The notes under the pieces: generated by a model
Seen by the model: the letters and a program-made list of their open reading frames with translations, nothing else
The model's database searches: none
Told to the model about the DNA's origin: nothing
Position numbers and translations under genes: made by a program
NCBI GenBank assembly: GCA_010027915.1
Contig: RGUG01000011.1
Span: forward strand, 1-15,205
Length of the DNA stretch: 15,205 nucleotides
From: a bacterium
GTDB lineage: Bacteria > Margulisbacteria > Marinamargulisbacteria > SXXA01
Direction of reading: 5' to 3'
In this document: piece by piece, positions 1 to 7,971 of the stretch
Layout of the letters: every line of letters starts with the position of its first letter
Numbering within the stretch: the stretch's first letter is position 1

Positions 1-1377
1 GGCCGCCGCATTTTCGAGTTCCAACAAGCGGGTCTGAAGGCGATTGGCAGGCCCTTTAAATCCCCCCGCTTCTAGGACAGAAGCCGTTCGTTTCATATAC
101 GTATAATTACCTTCAGCCGCTGTCACCGCAGCATCGGCCAAGGCATTGGCACTGGCCACTCGACCCTCTTGCCACAAAAAGCGTGCCAAATACGCATCCA
201 CCATTGGCAACCGAAGCCGCGGCGTTAACAAGCCTTTTAAGGCTGCTTTTTCAAGTTCGGTGCGCTGATCCGCCGGTCGGTTTAATTTTTCATACAACAA
301 ACTGGCCATATAGTGAGGTCGAGGGTCATAGGGTGCCGATGACGATTGCCGGGCATACCCCTCCAACGCACGGGCCCACTGTTGATTGCCCTTGTCGTAT
401 AACGTTTGCAAATCAGGCTGGGTCCAGTTGATCGCATACTGGGTAAGGGCTCGTCTCACGATTAAACCAAAGGCTTGTCTCTGCTTAATCTCCTTTACCT
501 TGGGGATTTCAACCGTCATGTTCAGGGTAATCGGACGAGACTTGGGCGTGTGTGCCGTCACCCGTACAATATACCAACCCAACGGGGTCTCGATCACCGG
601 ACTCACCGTTTGCAGGGGCAAGGCATGCATGGCACGCTCCAATACCAAGGGCAACTGATGGGCATCTGCCGTCTGTTGGGATAAGCCCACCACCATCGGC
701 AGTTGGCCGGCCACGGCCTGTGACAACAGACGATCAAACAGGGTCCCCTTGGCCAGTTGATCCGACAAGGCCTTGGCCCGAATGGCGCCATTCATGGTCG
801 ACGAATAGGGGATAAACAAGGCATCATAGGTGAGCAATTGGTATTGGTTCATCACATCTTGGTCGGTCATCACAATGGCATCATTCACCCGATTCAAATA
901 AAGCTGAATGGTCAGATTTTTTTTCATGTTGGCCAACACCGTGTCGTAAGGAATGCCTTGTTGTTTGAACAGCTCTTTTAAGGCCTTAAGGGACGATACC
1001 TTGTATTTTGTCTGCAAGTTGGCCATGCTAACATCCATTTCAGCCCCACTCGGCTTTAATCCCAATTGGGTGGCCTCATACAAAAAAACGGAGGCATTGA
1101 CCGTATAATCCAAAGCGGCCATCTGAACCGACTCAATAATTTCAGGGTCATACAACCCATTAGGGTCAATTCGGTACTGTTGCAACAAGTCAGACAACTG
1201 AACCATATACAACGACGCATCAATGTTAATCGGTCCAAGCGAGCCAATCGACGGATCGTCAGACACCGCCCGGGGTGCCTGATTCACCATCACCAATCCC
1301 GCACCCAACGAGGCCACCATGGCCACCACCACGACACCGGCGAACCAAGGGGCAAACCGACGAAAAAATGACAACAT
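1..1377 (-). CDS. Membrane-anchored SurA/PPIC-type peptidyl-prolyl isomerase-like protein with helical-repeat C-terminus (3' end outside window)
   Basis: This is an envelope foldase or chaperone candidate. The frame stays open for 459 codons from ATG 1377 and runs off the left edge. An AGGAG at 1386-1390, 8 nt upstream and touching the ftsX stop codon, supports this start. Residues 8-31 form one hydrophobic segment after a short Arg-containing N-terminus, so it is a signal anchor or uncleaved signal peptide. Residues about 40-175 resemble a SurA-type N-terminal helical region. Residues about 178-275 resemble a PPIC (parvulin) domain, ending in the typical LGWYIVRVT strand around W268. Residues about 330-459 are Ala/Leu-rich helices that look TPR-like. 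SurA, PpiD and PrsA fold exported proteins; by analogy this one would act outside the inner membrane. It follows ftsX by 12 nt and is probably the last or a late gene of the operon. Isomerase activity is unproven, since many PPIC domains act only as chaperones. The class is fairly sure, the precise family is not. Confidence 0.75.
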   Translation of the reverse strand, partial: MLSFFRRFAPWFAGVVVVAMVASLGAGLVMVNQAPRAVSDDPSIGSLGPINIDASLYMVQLSDLLQQYRIDPNGLYDPEIIESVQMAALDYTVNASVFLYEATQLGLKPSGAEMDVSMANLQTKYKVSSLKALKELFKQQGIPYDTVLANMKKNLTIQLYLNRVNDAIVMTDQDVMNQYQLLTYDALFIPYSSTMNGAIRAKALSDQLAKGTLFDRLLSQAVAGQLPMVVGLSQQTADAHQLPLVLERAMHALPLQTVSPVIETPLGWYIVRVTAHTPKSRPITLNMTVEIPKVKEIKQRQAFGLIVRRALTQYAINWTQPDLQTLYDKGNQQWARALEGYARQSSSAPYDPRPHYMASLLYEKLNRPADQRTELEKAALKGLLTPRLRLPMVDAYLARFLWQEGRVASANALADAAVTAAEGNYTYMKRTASVLEAGGFKGPANRLQTRLLELENAAA

Positions 1378-1389
1378 CGACTGTGCTCC

Positions 1390-2271
1390 TTAGTATTGTT
1401 TCACGGTTTTTGACACCGACAAATACGCTCCAAAAACCCCCAAAATCGTCCCCAACGCAAAAACCGTCAAGCGAATCATGTTAAGGGTCACCGAATCATA
1501 CAACATGGGAACAAACGGCACACTTTCTTGAAATTTAACCACCAACAACGAATACCCAAACGATACAAATGAAATGGCAATAATAGCCCCAATGATCCCA
1601 ATGATGAGGCCTTCAATGATAAACGGCCAACGAATAAACGATACCGTCGCCCCCACCAACTGCATGATGCTGATTTCATCTTGCCGGGCAATCACCGTTA
1701 ACCGGATGGTATTGACAATGATCAAGAGGGTGGCCATGGTCAATAAACTGACCAACAGGATACCCGCAATACGGGTATACTTAGAAAACGTGGCAATACG
1801 ATGGGCATATTCACCCATTTCACTCACATGGTCCACCTGGGGCAACGCCCGAATTCGGGTAACCAAGGGGGGAATTTGTTCGGTATCTGACACCGTCAAA
1901 CGAAACGAGTGGGGCAATGGATTGTCACTTAAGATATTGCCCAGTTTGATGGTAGGAAAGCTTTTTTGAAAGGTTTTCCAAGCCTCATCTCGGGATATAA
2001 ACGTGACCTTCCGAACAGATGGCATGGCCTCAAATTGGGTTTGCAGGGCTTTCGATTCGTCGGAAGACACCGAGTCTTTAAGGTAAACCCGAACCTCTAA
2101 TTTGGATGAAAAAAAACTGGATAAATTAGAAATATTGGCCGAAATCAACAAAAAAATACCAAAAATAACCAACGAAACCGAAATCGTGGCAATGGAAATG
2201 GCGATCATGAGTCCTGAACGGCGAATACTAATGATGGCTTCTGAAAAAAAGAAAATAAAATCCCGTATCAT
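1390..2271 (-). CDS. ftsX: Cell division ABC transporter permease FtsX
   Basis: FtsX is the membrane half of FtsEX, which passes ATP hydrolysis in the cytoplasm to peptidoglycan hydrolases outside during division. The 293-residue length is normal. The topology is typical: one N-terminal membrane segment (about 22-46), a large extracytoplasmic domain (about 47-165), then three C-terminal membrane segments (about 167-190, 217-245 and 266-288). The stretch NTIRLTVIARQDEISIMQLV (about 187-206) is the conserved FtsX motif between the second and third segments. Its ATG overlaps the ftsE stop as ATGA, so the two subunits are translationally coupled. No hydrolase or EnvC-like partner lies in the window; the next gene down is the PPIC-like protein. 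Identity is sure because of the fold pattern together with the adjacent ftsE. Confidence 0.95.
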   Translation of the reverse strand: MIRDFIFFFSEAIISIRRSGLMIAISIATISVSLVIFGIFLLISANISNLSSFFSSKLEVRVYLKDSVSSDESKALQTQFEAMPSVRKVTFISRDEAWKTFQKSFPTIKLGNILSDNPLPHSFRLTVSDTEQIPPLVTRIRALPQVDHVSEMGEYAHRIATFSKYTRIAGILLVSLLTMATLLIIVNTIRLTVIARQDEISIMQLVGATVSFIRWPFIIEGLIIGIIGAIIAISFVSFGYSLLVVKFQESVPFVPMLYDSVTLNMIRLTVFALGTILGVFGAYLSVSKTVKQY

Positions 2272-2948
2272 GCGCTGTACAATCCCAATTGCTCATCCCG
2301 AATAATACGGCCTTGTTCTAAGGCCACCACCCGCTTACGAATATCATCCACAATGGCTTTGTTGTGGGTGGCCACCACCACCGTGGTTTGACGGGTATTG
2401 ATTTTACTGAGCAATTGCATGATTTCCCAGGAGGTGTCCGGATCAAGCGAGCCCGTCGGTTCATCCGCCAACAACACGGGCGGGTTGTTCACAATGGCAC
2501 GGGCAATACAAATCCGCTGTTGCTCCCCTCCCGACAACTCAGACGGGTAATGGGACATTTTTTGCTGCAACCCTACCAACTCTAATACCTGGGTCACCTG
2601 TCGGCGGATGCGGGCACGGCTAAAATGCATCACACGCAAAGCAAACGCCACATTTTCATACACCGTACGCCGGGGTAATAATTTATAATCCTGAAAAATA
2701 ACCCCAATGCTGCGACGCAAATACGGCACTTGCTTGGGTGATAACCCACTTAACGCAATGTTATCGATGTAAATATCCCCCGAAGTGGGAACATCCGCCC
2801 GATACAACATATTCAATAACGTGGATTTACCAGCACCCGATTGGCCCACCAAATAAACAAATTCATTGCGATTGATGTGTAATTCAATGTCTTCTAAGGC
2901 CACAAACCCATTGGGATACACCTTGCGTAAGCGCTTGATACGTATCAT
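2268..2948 (-). CDS. ftsE: Cell division ATP-binding protein FtsE
   Basis: FtsE is the ATPase subunit of FtsEX. All ABC motifs are intact in 226 residues: Walker A GQSGAGKS (35-42), Q-loop FQDYKLL (85-91), signature LSGGEQQR (138-145), Walker B VLLADE (158-163) and switch His195 in ATHN. The segment QDYKLLPRRTVYENVAFAL after the Q-loop is characteristic of FtsE rather than LolD or MacB-type ATPases. The start ATG overlaps the tkt stop (ATGA), and its own stop overlaps the ftsX start in the same way. No strong ribosome binding site precedes it, consistent with coupled translation from tkt. Confidence 0.96.
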   Translation of the reverse strand: MIRIKRLRKVYPNGFVALEDIELHINRNEFVYLVGQSGAGKSTLLNMLYRADVPTSGDIYIDNIALSGLSPKQVPYLRRSIGVIFQDYKLLPRRTVYENVAFALRVMHFSRARIRRQVTQVLELVGLQQKMSHYPSELSGGEQQRICIARAIVNNPPVLLADEPTGSLDPDTSWEIMQLLSKINTRQTTVVVATHNKAIVDDIRKRVVALEQGRIIRDEQLGLYSA

Positions 2949-4903
2949 GACTGGGTACCCAAGGCATCCAAAATCCGGCTCACAATGGCAGAAGGGGTAA
3001 AGCCAAAATAACCTGCCAAGTCATGGGCAGGGGCACTGAGTCCAAACCCATCGATGGAAATGGCCAGACCCTCTGACCCAATCCAACGGTGCCACCCAAA
3101 CGACGATTGGGCTTCAATCGACACCCTCAATGCACCGGACGGACCCAACACCTCGCGCTGATAATCGGGTGATTGTTGCATAAACACCTCCCAAGACGGC
3201 ATGCTAACCAACTGACACCCCACCCCTTCGGTGGCCAGCAAATCGGCCACCGACACCGCCAGATGAACCTCTGAACCCGTGGCCAACACCACGACCGTTG
3301 CCTGGGGTGCTGAGCGCATCACATACGCCCCCCTTAAGGCCCCGTCCATACTGGTAAGACCCGTATCAGGCAAGCCTTGCCGCGACAAGACCAATGCCAC
3401 CGGACAGTCAGATTGCAAGGCCGCACACCATGCCGCTTTGGTTTCGGTACCATCCGCCGGCCGATACACCGTCAAGCGGGGAATGGAACGTAAGCTCGCC
3501 AAGTGTTCGACTGGCTGATGGGTCGGTCCATCCTCGCCCAAAAAAAGACTATCGTGGGTCAATTGATAAACCACCGGCAAGCCCATCATGGCCGCCAACC
3601 GAATGGCATTTTTCATGTAATCGGAAAACGTCAGAAAGGTCCCACAAAAAGGGTGGGCATGCCCACCCAAGGCCACCCCCGAGCAAATGGCGGCCATGGC
3701 AAACTCACGAACCCCAAACTTAATATTACGCCCCTCCCAGTGGCCGGGTGTACACGCCGAATAAGCCGTCATCCACGTACTATCCGAACAAGACAAATCC
3801 GCCGACCCTCCCACCAAGGGGGGGTAATGGGCCGCCACCGTTTGAATCACATGGTGTGACGCCACCCGAGTGGCCACCCCGGATGGGATGGTCATCGCAC
3901 GAACCGCAGCCAGCGTATCGGATAACGCCGGATGACCAGACCGATGAGGAGGGATCGAATGACCGGACTTGGCCAGTTGTGCCTCCCATTCCGCCATCAT
4001 GCGAGCGACCCCTTCATGGTGTTGTGCCATAATAGGGGCCACCTCATTTGACACCCAAAACGGGTCGGTAGGGATCCCCAATCGATACTTGGTGGCCTTG
4101 GTTTCCTCAGGACCCAACGGCTTACCATGCACCTCGCTGGTACCTGCCACCGCACTGCCTTTGCCAATGACGGTCCGTGCAATCAACAAAGTCGGACAAC
4201 CCGTTCGCTGGCGGGCCGCCACCAATTCCGTGGCAATCGCCACCTCATCATGACCATCGACCGACGTGACAAACCACCCATAAGCACGGTACCGTGAGGC
4301 CACATCTTCGGTAAAACAGTCCGAAATAGGGCCATCCAAACAAATCTCATTGGCATCATAAATCACAATCAAATTGTCTAACTGCCAATGTCCCGCCAGT
4401 GATGATGCCTCACTGGACACCCCTTCCATCAGACACCCATCCCCCGCCAACACCACCACCTGATGGTCGATCAGAGAGGGATCCAGCTGGGCACCCAAGC
4501 GTTTGGCTTGCAAGGCCATCCCCACCGCTGTAGCCAACCCTTGCCCCAAGGGACCTGTGGTGGTCTCCACCCCAACCACCTCCCCGTATTCGGGGTGGCC
4601 CGCAGTGGGTGAATGCAACTGACGAAACCGTTGAAGATCGGATCGGGACAAGGGAAAACCCGCCACATGCAAGGCCGCATACAAACCAGCCGAACCGTGC
4701 CCAGCCGACAATACAAACCGGTCACGATTAATCCATTCTGGGTGATCAGGGTGAATGCGCAAGAAAAACCCATATAACACAGCCAATATATCCGCACAGC
4801 CCAAGGGCAAGCCTGGATGACCCGAACGGGCCGCATCGATGGCATCCAAGGACAAGGCACGAATGGATTGTGCCAGGGGATGAACCGAGGTAAAGGGCCT
4901 CAT
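2945..4903 (-). CDS. tkt: Transketolase
   Basis: Transketolase is a thiamine-diphosphate enzyme that moves two-carbon units between sugar phosphates in the pentose phosphate pathway. With the start chosen here it has 652 residues, normal for the family. Motifs numbered from that start: SGHPG (27-31), TTGPLGQG (115-122) and the ThDP/Mg site beginning GDG (154-156) and running to YDAN. Further along are EDGPTHQPVEHLA of the pyrimidine-binding domain and ATGSEVHLAV of the C-terminal domain. An in-frame ATG at 4948 would add 15 residues that do not resemble the family. ATG 4903 overlaps the upstream protease stop as ATGA and begins close to where transketolases normally begin, so I prefer it. Neither start has a good Shine-Dalgarno. 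A C7 run sits directly before the start codon. The gene sits inside a division/envelope operon rather than with other sugar-phosphate genes. Confidence 0.95.
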   Translation of the reverse strand: MRPFTSVHPLAQSIRALSLDAIDAARSGHPGLPLGCADILAVLYGFFLRIHPDHPEWINRDRFVLSAGHGSAGLYAALHVAGFPLSRSDLQRFRQLHSPTAGHPEYGEVVGVETTTGPLGQGLATAVGMALQAKRLGAQLDPSLIDHQVVVLAGDGCLMEGVSSEASSLAGHWQLDNLIVIYDANEICLDGPISDCFTEDVASRYRAYGWFVTSVDGHDEVAIATELVAARQRTGCPTLLIARTVIGKGSAVAGTSEVHGKPLGPEETKATKYRLGIPTDPFWVSNEVAPIMAQHHEGVARMMAEWEAQLAKSGHSIPPHRSGHPALSDTLAAVRAMTIPSGVATRVASHHVIQTVAAHYPPLVGGSADLSCSDSTWMTAYSACTPGHWEGRNIKFGVREFAMAAICSGVALGGHAHPFCGTFLTFSDYMKNAIRLAAMMGLPVVYQLTHDSLFLGEDGPTHQPVEHLASLRSIPRLTVYRPADGTETKAAWCAALQSDCPVALVLSRQGLPDTGLTSMDGALRGAYVMRSAPQATVVVLATGSEVHLAVSVADLLATEGVGCQLVSMPSWEVFMQQSPDYQREVLGPSGALRVSIEAQSSFGWHRWIGSEGLAISIDGFGLSAPAHDLAGYFGFTPSAIVSRILDALGTQS

Positions 4904-5970
4904 GGGGGGGTTACTTGAGTTGAAAATTGACGGTGTCGTTGGTTCCATAATTGAATATCACTTACAAAGAAAAGTACCATTAACCCCATCAATATGGCAA
5001 AAAAAACAGTGCCCATTTTTTTTTCAAGCACAGGGGATAAGGGTTTTCCCCTCACCGCTTCTAATACAATCATCACAACATGTCCCCCATCCAATACTGG
5101 GATGGGCAATAAATTAAACACACCCAACCCAATGCTAATCACACATAATAGGGTCAAAAAAGGCACGATGCCCTGCTGATACCCATACGACCCCACTTGG
5201 ACCATCCCCACCACCCCCGTCATCTCAGACCACTTCACTTTGCCTGTGACCAACCACTGAATGGATTGAAGGGTTCGCCCTGCGGTTTGCCACGTGGCAC
5301 GGGCCGCCCCCGTCACAATCTGAGAAGGTGAGGCAGGGGTCTTGGTCTTTTGCCACCCAAATGTCACCCCCATCATCACACGGTCTCCCTTTTGGACAGG
5401 GGTCAGTGACACGGGCACCAAGACACCGTTTCGGCGTACCGTCACCGTTAACGGACGGGCACCCCATGATTGAAGGGGACGCATGACGTCACGGGCCACA
5501 TCCGTGACCGGACGTTGGTTCAGTGCCACAATAAGATCCCCGCGTTGGAGGCGATTCATGGCCGGCATGTCAGGGGTCACAGATTGAATAACCGGAGAGG
5601 GAACCAGTTGGCCCACCCATGCAAACAACCCCAAAAAAATCAAAAAACCAAGTAATAAGTTGGCAACTGAACCCGCCAAAATCGCCGCCAGCCGGCGCCC
5701 CAATGGGGTATCCCGATAAGCCGTACCATTGACCGGACCGTCGATATCCTCATCATCATCCATTCCCACAATATGTACCGACCCCCCAATCGGGAACAAC
5801 CGCCACGAATACCGAATATGACGCCACGTCACATGAATCAAGCGTGGGCCCATCCCAATCGAAAATTCACTCACTGCCATCCCACCCCACCGTGCCACCA
5901 ACAGGTGACCCATTTCGTGGACAAATACAATCAGATTAAACGCCAAAAAAGTGGCCAAATACCCCATCAT
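4900..5970 (-). CDS. rseP: Site-2 (M50 family) membrane zinc metalloprotease, RseP/RasP-like
   Basis: This is an intramembrane protease of the RseP/RasP (S2P) family. These cut membrane-embedded anti-sigma factors, signal-peptide remnants and, in Bacillus, division proteins such as FtsL. It has 356 residues. The zinc motif HEMGH (18-22) lies in the first membrane segment. A PDZ region follows the second segment (roughly 115-195). NLLPIPVLDGG (286-296) supplies the third zinc ligand, Asp294, and a last membrane segment lies at about 320-338. The start ATG overlaps the mazG stop (ATGA); a second ATG follows immediately. The stop TGA overlaps the tkt start. The family is often beside isoprenoid or outer-membrane assembly genes (uppS, cdsA, bamA, dxr), but here it lies between mazG and tkt in a division operon. 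The substrate cannot be read from sequence. Confidence 0.93.
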   Translation of the reverse strand: MMGYLATFLAFNLIVFVHEMGHLLVARWGGMAVSEFSIGMGPRLIHVTWRHIRYSWRLFPIGGSVHIVGMDDDEDIDGPVNGTAYRDTPLGRRLAAILAGSVANLLLGFLIFLGLFAWVGQLVPSPVIQSVTPDMPAMNRLQRGDLIVALNQRPVTDVARDVMRPLQSWGARPLTVTVRRNGVLVPVSLTPVQKGDRVMMGVTFGWQKTKTPASPSQIVTGAARATWQTAGRTLQSIQWLVTGKVKWSEMTGVVGMVQVGSYGYQQGIVPFLTLLCVISIGLGVFNLLPIPVLDGGHVVMIVLEAVRGKPLSPVLEKKMGTVFFAILMGLMVLFFVSDIQLWNQRHRQFSTQVTPP

Positions 5971-6647
5971 ACCGGACCCTCAGCTGAATCATCCCGAAGG
6001 CTCTGACGCAACGTCCGGTTCATGTCGTTTAACTCATGCTCGGGGTCAATGCGGTGATGGCGACAAAACGAGACCAATTCCATTAATAACGACCCTACCA
6101 CTGGACCCGGGTTATCCGAGGTGGCACACAACGACACCCACTGTGCCAAGGCCTCTGGGGTTCCCGATGGAACCGACACACCAGACGCATCCGCCAATGA
6201 TTGTAACTTTACTTGCTGGCTAAGGGCCGGCAACTGCTTAGGGATATGATCCACGGGATGACGAGAGGGTAACGACTGTTTTTCTTGGGCTTTGATCAGG
6301 GCCCACTGGGCCACCACCTCGTCAGCGGTGCCTGCCTTGGCATCCCCAAACACATGGGGGTGTCGCCGAATCATTTTTTGGTTGGCGGCCTGTGCCACTG
6401 CTTCAATATCAAACCAGCCATGCTCTTGGGCCAACTGGGTGACCAATGCCAACTGAAACAACACATCCCCCAATTCTTCTTTCAATGAGGCCGGATCCCC
6501 TTCTTGCATGGCGTCGGCCAATTCGTACGATTCTTCAATGATATAAGGGGCCAAACTTGCCAAGGTCTGTTCTTGATCCCAGGGGCACCCACCGGGCCCC
6601 CGAAGGCGGCGTGTGGTGGCCAGTAATTGATCCACACCCACCGACAC
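5967..6647 (-). CDS. mazG: MazG family nucleoside triphosphate pyrophosphohydrolase
   Basis: MazG hydrolyses (d)NTPs, including non-canonical ones, to NMP and pyrophosphate, and can influence (p)ppGpp levels. The N-terminal MazG domain is well kept: GGCPWDQEQT (19-28), metal-binding EExxE (38-42), ExxD (58-61) and RRHPHVFGD (94-102). At 226 residues it is shorter than two-domain MazG of about 260. The second domain has lost its acidic motifs: where the family has a second EExxE and LGDLLF, this one reads VGSLLMELVSFCRHHRIDPE (184-203). The start is GTG 6647, one base after the sepF stop, with no clear ribosome binding site. The stop overlaps the protease start (ATGA). The family is sure; the state of the second domain is odd and treated in the findings. 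Confidence 0.93.
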   Translation of the reverse strand: MSVGVDQLLATTRRLRGPGGCPWDQEQTLASLAPYIIEESYELADAMQEGDPASLKEELGDVLFQLALVTQLAQEHGWFDIEAVAQAANQKMIRRHPHVFGDAKAGTADEVVAQWALIKAQEKQSLPSRHPVDHIPKQLPALSQQVKLQSLADASGVSVPSGTPEALAQWVSLCATSDNPGPVVGSLLMELVSFCRHHRIDPEHELNDMNRTLRQSLRDDSAEGPV

Positions 6648-6648
6648 G

Positions 6649-7104
6649 CTATACCGACTGACGACGGAAGAAGGTTTCCCGCTCTTCCTGATTCATCCCC
6701 CGCTCCAAGGATGATTTCTCACCTGATTCAATCAACACACTCGACGGCGTAAACAAAAAAATATTCTCCCCGATTTTCATCATGTGACCATTGATGGCAT
6801 ACGCCGTACCACATACAAAATCAATCAGTCGCTTGCCTGATTGGTTATCCAAATGTTTGAGGTTGATAATAACGGGCTTGTTGTCGCGAAGATGGGTGGC
6901 AATTTGGAGTGAATCTTCATAAATCCGGGGTTCTTCTACCTTGATTTCAGCCGAAGGGAAAGACCGTGTGGTGGGGGATACCGCAATCAATGGCTTGCCC
7001 GCCCGCAAGGGAGATGGCTGAGAAGGGGAGGGGCGTTGGGGAACGTCGAATTCTTCCTCTTCTGCAAACCCAAAAAAATCTTTTACTTTTTGACCCAGTG
7101 TCAT
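6649..7104 (-). CDS. sepF: Cell division protein SepF
   Basis: SepF polymerises and ties FtsZ to the membrane during septum formation in organisms that usually lack a typical FtsA/ZipA arrangement. The protein has 151 residues. The amphipathic N-terminal helix that binds membrane is visible as MTLGQKVKDFFGF (1-13), followed by a Pro/Ser-rich linker (about 20-52). The SepF core domain runs from about 58 to 125 and contains EPRIYEDSLQIATHLRDNKP and GTAYAINGHMMKIGENIFLFTP. The start is firm: AGGAGG at 7109-7114 lies 4 nt before ATG 7104, and that ATG overlaps the yggS stop (ATGA). The yggS-sepF order matches ylmE-ylmF of Firmicutes. Finding SepF in a genome with lipopolysaccharide-type genes is informative about lineage. 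Confidence 0.95.
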   Translation of the reverse strand: MTLGQKVKDFFGFAEEEEFDVPQRPSPSQPSPLRAGKPLIAVSPTTRSFPSAEIKVEEPRIYEDSLQIATHLRDNKPVIINLKHLDNQSGKRLIDFVCGTAYAINGHMMKIGENIFLFTPSSVLIESGEKSSLERGMNQEERETFFRRQSV

Positions 7105-7808
7105 GAAACCTCCTCCACAGGTTGTGAATACAACCGACTACCCAATCGAACCACAGTGGCCCCTTCTTGAATGGCCACCATAAAATCATGACTCATCCCC
7201 ATGCTTAACTGCGTACACTGGGAATGAGCCGAGCGAATGGTTTGCCAAATAGAAAACGCCTCCCTGAAATACGATCGATTGGCATCAGGTACCTCAGAGA
7301 ATGGTGTGACGGCGATTATACCGATGATCTGCACATTTGGAAACGACCAGATTTTTGGATGAGAGGCCAACAATTCTTCAGCCAGAAACCCGTGCTTTTG
7401 TGGCTCTCGTCCTGCATTGAGTTGAATATAGCCCGTGATCACCCGATCCGAACGCTCGAGGTGGGCTTGCAATGCCGCCAACAATGACCAGCGATCAATC
7501 GCATGAATGCAGTCAAAAAGGGCCAAGGCCTGGGGAATTTTATTGCGTTGCAAGGGACCAATCAGGTGTTTTTGGATACCCGGCAAGAGGGGGACCAACT
7601 GAGGATCTTCAAACTTTTTTTGGGCGTCTTGTACCCGGTTTTCGCCCATCATTGTGGCCCCCGCCTGGCATAACCACCTGATTTCGTCGGGCCCCACATA
7701 CTTGGTGACCGCCATGACGCTCACCCGTTGAGGGGGAGCCAACTGGTGAATCATGTCGTGAATCGCATGCCAATTGGCATGAATGGTATCGCAAGTGGTG
7801 GTGATCAT
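7101..7808 (-). CDS. yggS: YggS/YlmE/PROSC family pyridoxal phosphate homeostasis protein
   Basis: This PLP-binding protein without known catalytic activity buffers free pyridoxal phosphate and affects amino-acid and vitamin B6 balance. It has 235 residues in an alanine-racemase-like barrel. The PLP lysine is Lys36 in AVTKYV. Other family motifs are GENRVQDAQKK (55-65), HLIGPLQRNK (81-90, the usual HfIGxLQxNK), LSMGMSHDFMVAI (201-213) and the phosphate-binding VVRLGSRLY (219-227). ATG 7808 is the first gene start of the large leftward operon. A GAGG lies only about 2 nt upstream, so initiation may be modest. A TATAAG hexamer (7836-7841, read leftward) could be a -10 element, but the best -35, TTGATG, has a short 14-nt spacer, so I do not call a promoter. 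Confidence 0.94.
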   Translation of the reverse strand: MITTTCDTIHANWHAIHDMIHQLAPPQRVSVMAVTKYVGPDEIRWLCQAGATMMGENRVQDAQKKFEDPQLVPLLPGIQKHLIGPLQRNKIPQALALFDCIHAIDRWSLLAALQAHLERSDRVITGYIQLNAGREPQKHGFLAEELLASHPKIWSFPNVQIIGIIAVTPFSEVPDANRSYFREAFSIWQTIRSAHSQCTQLSMGMSHDFMVAIQEGATVVRLGSRLYSQPVEEVS

Positions 7809-7926
7809 GGCCTCATCTTACTGGCAACCCATCCGCTTATACAACATGACGATCGCATCAAGGGTCATGGGAAGCCACCCTTTCCACACTGGTGAACCCT
7901 TTTGTTTTTTGATATCGTGCCGACAT

Positions 7927-7950
7927 GTGGACAATCCCCTTTATTGTCAC
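7927..7950. repeat. Inverted repeat in the divergent yggS / glycosyltransferase intergenic region
   Basis: GACAAT and ATTGTC form a perfect 6-bp stem around a 7-base CCCCTTT loop. One bulged G extends it to GTG(G)ACAAT / ATTGTCAC. It lies about 120 bp upstream of yggS and 22 bp before the preferred glycosyltransferase start, so it could be an operator for either or both genes. Its presence argues mildly that this stretch is not coding. No T-run follows, so it is not a terminator. Confidence 0.35.
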
Positions 7951-7971
7951 CCCAGTCGGGTTGCGAGTCGC

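Noticed and set aside
3279..4253. Several plus-strand and out-of-frame minus-strand open frames across the transketolase gene
   Set aside because: They lie antisense or out of frame within a gene with clear motifs throughout and are products of its codon bias.
4904..4948. Longer transketolase start at ATG 4948
   Set aside because: The 15 extra residues lie inside the protease coding end and do not match the family; ATG 4903 fits the ATGA overlap pattern of the operon.
7783..7971. N-terminal extension of the glycosyltransferase frame back to 7783
   Set aside because: It overlaps the start of yggS on the other strand, its residues do not resemble the family, and it covers an inverted repeat; kept only as an alternative start.
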